Part shown: in pieces, positions 57,890-64,000 of the stretch | How positions within the stretch are numbered: the first letter of the stretch is position 1 | Layout of the letters: every line of letters starts with the position of its first letter | Source: Ruminococcus sp. | GTDB lineage: Bacteria; Bacillota; Clostridia; Oscillospirales; Ruminococcaceae | NCBI RefSeq assembly: GCF_016287535.1 | Contig: NZ_JAEFAJ010000013.1 | Span: 1 to 64,000, forward strand | Direction: 5' to 3' | Length of the DNA: 64,000 nt | The notes under the pieces: model-generated | What the model saw: the letters and a program-made list of their open reading frames with translations, nothing else | Databases searched by the model: none | Told to the model about the DNA's origin: nothing | Translations under genes and position numbers: made by a program

Positions 57890-60800
57890 TCATTCGATAA
57901 TGCTCGTCAACAGTTTTGCGTGTGTGTAGATAACATGATCGTCATCCTTGGAACCCTCCATATTCTCCGTTGCGGCAGTATCAGTAAACATCTCGATCTC
58001 AAGCTTTATCATGTAATTTGAATAATAATAAGAGCGCTCATTTTCATCAGTTTTACCGAATTGGTCTCCTATTATCACATTGAAGCTAACTGGTATCTGA
58101 TATACATTTGTATCCGGATCATAATCGAAGTAATTGCTCGGATTAGTCACAGTATACACTATCTTCTTCGGATCTGACGTGTTTGGAGTTGGCGCGGATA
58201 CAGGCTCCTCGCCTTCCTCCTGCTCCGCTCCGGAGATTGCCAGTCCATCAATATATTCAGCGATGTCAAGCGCTGTTCCGTAGTTTTGCTTCCGGCTGAC
58301 CGTAAACGTCAGCTTCATGCTTTTCATGTTCTGAACATTATCAGCTGCTGACAGATCTGATACGTCATAGACAGCTTTCAGCTTTACCGGAACATATCCG
58401 TCATCTGTAAGACTTTCCGGATCAATATCATTTGCGTTGATACCGAACTGGTAGAACTCACCGTGATCATTGTCTGCGTCGTCCGAATTCAGCGTGAGTA
58501 TCGCATTGGTATTGATAGTACAGTAATATGAGTATGTTGTCTCCCACATAGTACCTGCCTTTACCGCGACATTCTTACTGTATACCGCTGCCTCCGGAGT
58601 AGACGCTACATTCGACGAACCGCCGATAAGGGTTCCTATGCTGCTTTGACTGAGATTTGAAGAGTCACGTGTCGGGAACTGAGCAGCAAGCTTATCTTCT
58701 TCTGTATATGAAAGCTCAAATGTGGCAGAGATATTGTATTTCTTACCGGCACTTTCACAAGCCTGCTTCATATAATTCTTCAGGTTCGTATTTCCGCGGA
58801 GCTCTATATGATTTGCCGTGGTCATCTCATTTGTATTGGGATCAGACATTCCGGTGCTCGTAGCAGGATTGACATCGATCCGGTAATCAATTCTGCGTAC
58901 ATCCGTGTCGGTACTGTCATCATGTTCGATATGTCCGATCGTATACTCCGATACGTGAATATCAGAAGGACGTGAGGCTATACCTTGTACCGACGATGAA
59001 GCCGACTGCTTTTTGAACATTATCAGGAAACTCTGATAAACCTCTACATTGGACAGTCCGAAGCTTGATCTAAGGGTATTTTTAAGTGCTTCGTTCACGC
59101 CGACATCTACGCTGAATGTAGCCCATATCTTATCATTTGTCTTGTTTGATATCAGTGACATTTCTGTTCTGGTGTTCATATCACTGATACTGAAGTTTTC
59201 ATTTACAAAAATGTCACCTGTTATGATATGCGAAGCATAATTGTCAGATGCAAGAGTAGGATAATCACTGTTTCCGAAGCTTCCTCTATCGTCAAATTCA
59301 AGATGATACAGCTCAGCATTATTTGAAGTATCGTTTTCCGTGAAAAATGTTATATAATAGTCGTCCTGTATCTTTCCGTCCTTTGTATTTGCATTCGTAT
59401 CGCCGGCAGTGTTTATTGAAGACTTGTACGAAAGAGTGATCACATAACCTCCGGTATTACCACTGGAATTATCAATAGCATAATAATTTGTGCCGTCGGA
59501 AATGATCGCATCTTCCTCAGATTGTACTGTTTTAAACTTTACATTCGCATTTTCATCCGCATTAGTTACTGTAACATCAAAGTAATCATTGAGGACAGGC
59601 GGTGAATAATGAGCTGAATTCGCATTGCTGAGTTCTTTTCTGAATGATGTGAAATTGAAATTGTATGAAGTCGAATTCCGCCACGTTCCTGCTCCGACAT
59701 CAGTCTTCGACGCATAATAATAGCTGTTTTTGCGGTTAACATCGACAAGCACCATTTGCGTTCCATCCGGCAGACCGCCTATATGATCTGTGACACGAAT
59801 TATCCTGTCAAACGAGGTATGCAGCAGATCTTCGCCGGATTCAAGTGACGACTGCCAGCCTGCAAGGTCACGGTCATAGGTCCACTGGACCTCAAGAGTA
59901 ACAGGATTTCCGATATTATCTATCAGCGTATTACCTGTTCCGCTGCTTCGTTTATTCTCATAAGGAGCTATCCTGTAATTTGTGCCGGAAAGGAATGACG
60001 AATGGAAGTCATAGTACAGCATTTTCTTGATAAGCACCGGTACATACAGATGATAGGCGATCTTCCTGTTGGCAGAAGTGTCACCGGGATCGTAGAACTG
60101 AACATCTATCAGGGTAAAACGTGCCCCGACCTCGTTGTCGTACATTCCTTTCTGAAGCTGGAATTCACCGCTTCTGTTCAGCAGGTACGAACCGTTTGCA
60201 TTTCCGTTTGTGTCATATTCACCTGAACAATAGTCAAATCTGCCGGTGCCGGCGTTCCAGACGCAGGCTCCGAGCTGAATATTGAACACATCTGAATTGC
60301 CTTCTGCAAAATCAAAGGATGTATTTGTCAGGTATTGCAGATAATTATTGAAGAACTCTGTTGTAGTCTCCTTCGTAGCATCGTCCCATACAACAACAGG
60401 GAAATTGACTGTTACGCCATCGCCTGCCTTCAAGCCCATTTCCTTTTGATATGACGAATACTTGCCATAGGTATTGAGCTTGCTTATCAGCGAAGCCTTT
60501 GCGCTGCCGCTGCTGTCGCCGGTCTTAGTATACTTCTTTGCGTCCGTAGCGTTAAGTATCGCTCCTATAGTGGAATTTGCATAGGTTATTGACCTGTTGT
60601 AGCCGACGGCATCGCCTGTCAGGAACTGCGTTCCGGAGATATATTTCTTTGGATTTGTAGTAACATAAGGCGGGAGGTTTGTTCCGGGCTTTGTCTTGTT
60701 GACTGTTTCTGTCTTTGTAACGTAGTACAGCTCATGATCCTGAGAATTATTGCAGTAAGATGTAAAGTCTGCTATTTCTGCGGCAGTAGGGGTTCTTGGT

Positions 60801-63800
60801 GATTCTGCACTTGGAGTACTAAAGGTAAATGTTCCATTTGTTTCACTAACCGTGCCATAGTCCCATGCTTTTAGCGCTTTTTCATCAGGAACGGAATAAA
60901 TTATGAAATCGCAGTTACCATTTGGATTGTCAGCATAGTATCTTATACCGCCGCCACCATTGGAGTGCAATAGGTATTCCTTAGCTGTTCCTTTTTTCTT
61001 AAAACGAAATGTCTTTTTTCCATTAGAATCTGTTCCATTACTTACTTCAAATAATTCAGCATTATTTTTACTAAAAGCAGCACGTGTAGTATTTGATGCG
61101 TGATAAATGTAGTATTTCACATTTTGTGATATACCGTTGATTTCCTCCTCCACAACTTTATAAATCTTATAATAGTCAACTCCATTCTCCGTTGCTTTTT
61201 CAAAATAATAAACCTCTGCATCTTTTAGATCCATACTTTGTGCAATAACTTGTCCTTGTTTAGTTGTGGTGTTCTTTTTATAAAACTCTGTAATAGTTCC
61301 AGTAAGATATCCCATTTTTTTATTATTACAATCATCAAGTAAGTTATTCTGTCCAACACAGTAGATATAAAATCCATTTGTCGTTTTGCCATTGACAGTT
61401 GCACCATAAGCAGCAAATCCATCTATACTTGAAAGCGCAGTAGGATTATTGACCAAATACGCAAGCTTTGTACCCGCGCTATAGCTTGTTCCATTTGTAC
61501 CCTGTTCGTTATAGTGGTCAGTCTTGGGATTTTGCTCACCCGCGATTTCTCGTTCATGAGCATTGCTCATTGATGGTATACCGCCGCTGGCAACAGGGAT
61601 AGCGTATTTCGTTACAGTATCATCACGTCCGTCCGGCACAGTATCTATAACATTGGTTCCACCGGTATCGACATTGGAGAACAGTTCGTTTCCAACTGTC
61701 GTTGCCATATTATTATAGTCTGCAAATACAACATAGCCTCCTGATCCGTATTCGCCTCCGGCGTTATTTTGTCCGACCAGCTCAGCGATCATGGTGTTTG
61801 CGCCCTTGATGTCCTGCCTGCTGAATCCTGCGAGCTTAATGAAAGGAATTGTACCTGTTCTTCTATTTGTGATTTTTGATTGATCACCTTCGCTTGTATT
61901 ATAGGTACAGTTCTCACTTTTGGTATTGATTGAACCGCAGATATAACCAGCTTTGTATGAAGGCTCCTGGTTTTCTTCCAATGGCGTATACTGATCAAAA
62001 GCAATATCACTTGCAAGAATATTATATCCTACAACAGGCTCGTTCATCTCACCTATCAGACCGCCCGCCATGTCATCTGTTTTCATCGTGCAGTCGGTTA
62101 CCTTGATATTGTTCAGATACAGATAAACAGAATCATCATAAGCTCCTCTGAAACCGATAATGCCGCCTGCGCCCTTTTTGCCTGCGATAGTATAGCCGCT
62201 GATAGAGCAATTGTTGAATTCAAATTCACGGCTTCCGTTGCTTTCATTCTCTCTCGGGTCGGAGCTTCCTATCATACCGCCTGCAAAATCAGTGGTACTC
62301 TCGATCGTAGAGTTAAGCGGACTCAAAAGATGTGTATTGACAACTTTAGCAGGCGTTCTTGTCGTTGGGAACGCAACAAGTCCTGCCGCACCGAACTTTG
62401 CAACTACACTAAGGTTATAGAAGGTACAGCCTTCAATTGTAATACCTGCACACTTATTCATTATTCCAACAACACCGGCAGTAAAGATATCTGTATTTTC
62501 ACATTCAACTTCTTGCCGCTGCTCCGGTGTTCCGATAACAATGTTTTTGAAGAAATTAGAGCTTCTGTCTGTATCATTATCAGCAGCACTTGCACCTACA
62601 TTAGCTCTCATCATGCCGACAAATCCTCCGACACCGAAGTCGTAGTAGTTTCCGCCTCTTGAATTTGTATTGTCACAAACTACCTCTGTGAGGTTAAAGG
62701 TGTTGCCGCCCATATCGACCTTAGCGTATCCGGCATTGAGCTTGCCTATCATTCCACCTGTGCTCGCCCTGCCGTGAACCTTTATCTTATCAGAATCATA
62801 GTTCGTATCAGCATCTACATCATATTTAAGCGTGGTAGGCGAACCATCCGGACCATTTGTAGTTGTTTGATATCCAACAAGTCCTCCGGTATTACGAAGA
62901 CCGAAAACATCAATATTTGTCAGCGCCATATTCTCGATCGTAGTATTCTGAACTGCTGTTCCGATAAGCATTCCTGCTGACAGATACTGCCCGTTGTTCA
63001 GAGCATTTGGAGATTTGGATGTAACAAAGCTTCCGTCCTTTTGGCTGACAAGATCGGTCTTTACATTGCCTGTCAGGAAGAGATTCTGATATGCGCCTGC
63101 AAAACTAATATAATTGATAAATCCAAGACCGCCGTCAATACCTGCCTTTGGAGGATAGGCTGTATCAAAATTCGTGTCATAGTAGTAGTAGCTTGTGTTC
63201 TGCGAAATAGTCTTGCCGCTGCCGTCAAAGGTCACTATCTTTATCCTGTAAGCATCGACGCTGTTAAACAGATTTCCGATACCCTTAAAGCCGTCAGGAA
63301 GAATAATATCACCAGAAACCTCGCTGTCGATCGTAAGCGTCAGGCTATTGTTGTCGGCAAAAATTTTCCCTGTTTTATTATATGCGCTTGAAAGATAGCC
63401 ATATTGAGCAGATTTATGTAAGCCTGAATCTAAAACATCATTTTTGGCCTTATTATTATAATCATTGCAGCTTGTACTTGTTCCCTCGGAAGTTCCGATA
63501 TCGGAGTAGTCTGCCGATCTTGAGACTTTATAAGCCTGTTTGTAGCCAAGAGTTTCTTTTTCAATTCCGCTGTTGATAATAAGCGACATCAGGAAAAGGT
63601 CCTGACCGCTGTCAATATTTACATCATCTGATTCATTATTATCTATTGTATCAGATGTGTCGATATCAGTTATAGAATAATGCTTTCTGCCGTTTTGCAG
63701 AGTAACAGTATTTCCGGATACAGGGCTTCCGCTTCCGAAAGCTCTCTCGCCGTTCTCATAAGGAGCATAAGCTTCTGATTCAGTAACGGCAAATCCGTTG

Positions 63801-63994
63801 ATAACACGTCCGATGTATGGATTTATGTAAAGCCATGCCATATTGTCAAGATACTCGGTCGTTGCTGTATAATCTGAATCAGCAGAAACATAATCCTGAG
63901 ATTCGCCGCTTGGTTTATAAGCTGTATCAGGAGTTCCGTTTATAAGATCATCATATAATCCGGCTTCCGCATAAGCAGCCGCAGCGTCGCCCAT
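57890..63994 (-). CDS. giant surface/secreted protein with GLUG-like beta-solenoid repeats (N-terminus lies beyond the window)
   Basis: 2034 codons open to the window edge; repeated GG(L/M)(V/I)G motifs (NTGGLVGYQTT, STGGMIGKLNAG, AAGLVAFPTT, AGGMIGSSD, GAGGIIGFRG, AGGLIGEMN). Confidence 0.8.
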   Translation of the reverse strand: MGDAAAAYAEAGLYDDLINGTPDTAYKPSGESQDYVSADSDYTATTEYLDNMAWLYINPYIGRVINGFAVTESEAYAPYENGERAFGSGSPVSGNTVTLQNGRKHYSITDIDTSDTIDNNESDDVNIDSGQDLFLMSLIINSGIEKETLGYKQAYKVSRSADYSDIGTSEGTSTSCNDYNNKAKNDVLDSGLHKSAQYGYLSSAYNKTGKIFADNNSLTLTIDSEVSGDIILPDGFKGIGNLFNSVDAYRIKIVTFDGSGKTISQNTSYYYYDTNFDTAYPPKAGIDGGLGFINYISFAGAYQNLFLTGNVKTDLVSQKDGSFVTSKSPNALNNGQYLSAGMLIGTAVQNTTIENMALTNIDVFGLRNTGGLVGYQTTTNGPDGSPTTLKYDVDADTNYDSDKIKVHGRASTGGMIGKLNAGYAKVDMGGNTFNLTEVVCDNTNSRGGNYYDFGVGGFVGMMRANVGASAADNDTDRSSNFFKNIVIGTPEQRQEVECENTDIFTAGVVGIMNKCAGITIEGCTFYNLSVVAKFGAAGLVAFPTTRTPAKVVNTHLLSPLNSTIESTTDFAGGMIGSSDPRENESNGSREFEFNNCSISGYTIAGKKGAGGIIGFRGAYDDSVYLYLNNIKVTDCTMKTDDMAGGLIGEMNEPVVGYNILASDIAFDQYTPLEENQEPSYKAGYICGSINTKSENCTYNTSEGDQSKITNRRTGTIPFIKLAGFSRQDIKGANTMIAELVGQNNAGGEYGSGGYVVFADYNNMATTVGNELFSNVDTGGTNVIDTVPDGRDDTVTKYAIPVASGGIPSMSNAHEREIAGEQNPKTDHYNEQGTNGTSYSAGTKLAYLVNNPTALSSIDGFAAYGATVNGKTTNGFYIYCVGQNNLLDDCNNKKMGYLTGTITEFYKKNTTTKQGQVIAQSMDLKDAEVYYFEKATENGVDYYKIYKVVEEEINGISQNVKYYIYHASNTTRAAFSKNNAELFEVSNGTDSNGKKTFRFKKKGTAKEYLLHSNGGGGIRYYADNPNGNCDFIIYSVPDEKALKAWDYGTVSETNGTFTFSTPSAESPRTPTAAEIADFTSYCNNSQDHELYYVTKTETVNKTKPGTNLPPYVTTNPKKYISGTQFLTGDAVGYNRSITYANSTIGAILNATDAKKYTKTGDSSGSAKASLISKLNTYGKYSSYQKEMGLKAGDGVTVNFPVVVWDDATKETTTEFFNNYLQYLTNTSFDFAEGNSDVFNIQLGACVWNAGTGRFDYCSGEYDTNGNANGSYLLNRSGEFQLQKGMYDNEVGARFTLIDVQFYDPGDTSANRKIAYHLYVPVLIKKMLYYDFHSSFLSGTNYRIAPYENKRSSGTGNTLIDNIGNPVTLEVQWTYDRDLAGWQSSLESGEDLLHTSFDRIIRVTDHIGGLPDGTQMVLVDVNRKNSYYYASKTDVGAGTWRNSTSYNFNFTSFRKELSNANSAHYSPPVLNDYFDVTVTNADENANVKFKTVQSEEDAIISDGTNYYAIDNSSGNTGGYVITLSYKSSINTAGDTNANTKDGKIQDDYYITFFTENDTSNNAELYHLEFDDRGSFGNSDYPTLASDNYASHIITGDIFVNENFSISDMNTRTEMSLISNKTNDKIWATFSVDVGVNEALKNTLRSSFGLSNVEVYQSFLIMFKKQSASSSVQGIASRPSDIHVSEYTIGHIEHDDSTDTDVRRIDYRIDVNPATSTGMSDPNTNEMTTANHIELRGNTNLKNYMKQACESAGKKYNISATFELSYTEEDKLAAQFPTRDSSNLSQSSIGTLIGGSSNVASTPEAAVYSKNVAVKAGTMWETTYSYYCTINTNAILTLNSDDADNDHGEFYQFGINANDIDPESLTDDGYVPVKLKAVYDVSDLSAADNVQNMKSMKLTFTVSRKQNYGTALDIAEYIDGLAISGAEQEEGEEPVSAPTPNTSDPKKIVYTVTNPSNYFDYDPDTNVYQIPVSFNVIIGDQFGKTDENERSYYYSNYMIKLEIEMFTDTAATENMEGSKDDDHVIYTHAKLLTSIIE

Positions 63995-64000
63995 ATTTCT

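Overview
64 kb chromosomal window from a low-to-mid GC Firmicute. Three dockerin-bearing glycan-degrading enzymes suggest a cellulosome-producing Ruminococcus-like organism (inference). Most of the window is ordinary: mgtE, a MutS-like ATPase, two tandem lipoprotein PBP-like transpeptidases, thrH, nadE, ABC exporters, a TPP riboswitch with thiD-cytX-thiC, a GtrA/glycosylation cluster, nitroreductase, MATE, smpB-ldcA-ssrA (tmRNA), and GH30, beta-helix/CBM6 and GH43-dockerin-esterase enzymes. The most unusual region is 49.4-57.2 kb on the minus strand. It looks like one operon with a consensus promoter. It encodes a degenerate EAL-domain protein, a membrane-anchored TasA/CalY-like protein, a SipW-type signal peptidase with a repetitive helical tail, a membrane-anchored McrB-like AAA+ ATPase, a 985-aa fusion of a DUF2357-like N-terminus, a long coiled coil and a second SipW-type signal peptidase, and two small proteins. 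A giant secreted beta-repeat protein (>2034 aa, truncated by the window end) lies directly upstream. Between the two is a ~290-nt stand-alone RNA candidate with its own perfect-spacing promoter, a long-range closing stem, several internal helices and an intrinsic terminator. I interpret this as a candidate surface-fibre export/assembly system in which McrBC-like parts have been recruited to a SipW/TasA-type pathway. Assignments rest on reading motifs by eye; no database search was run.
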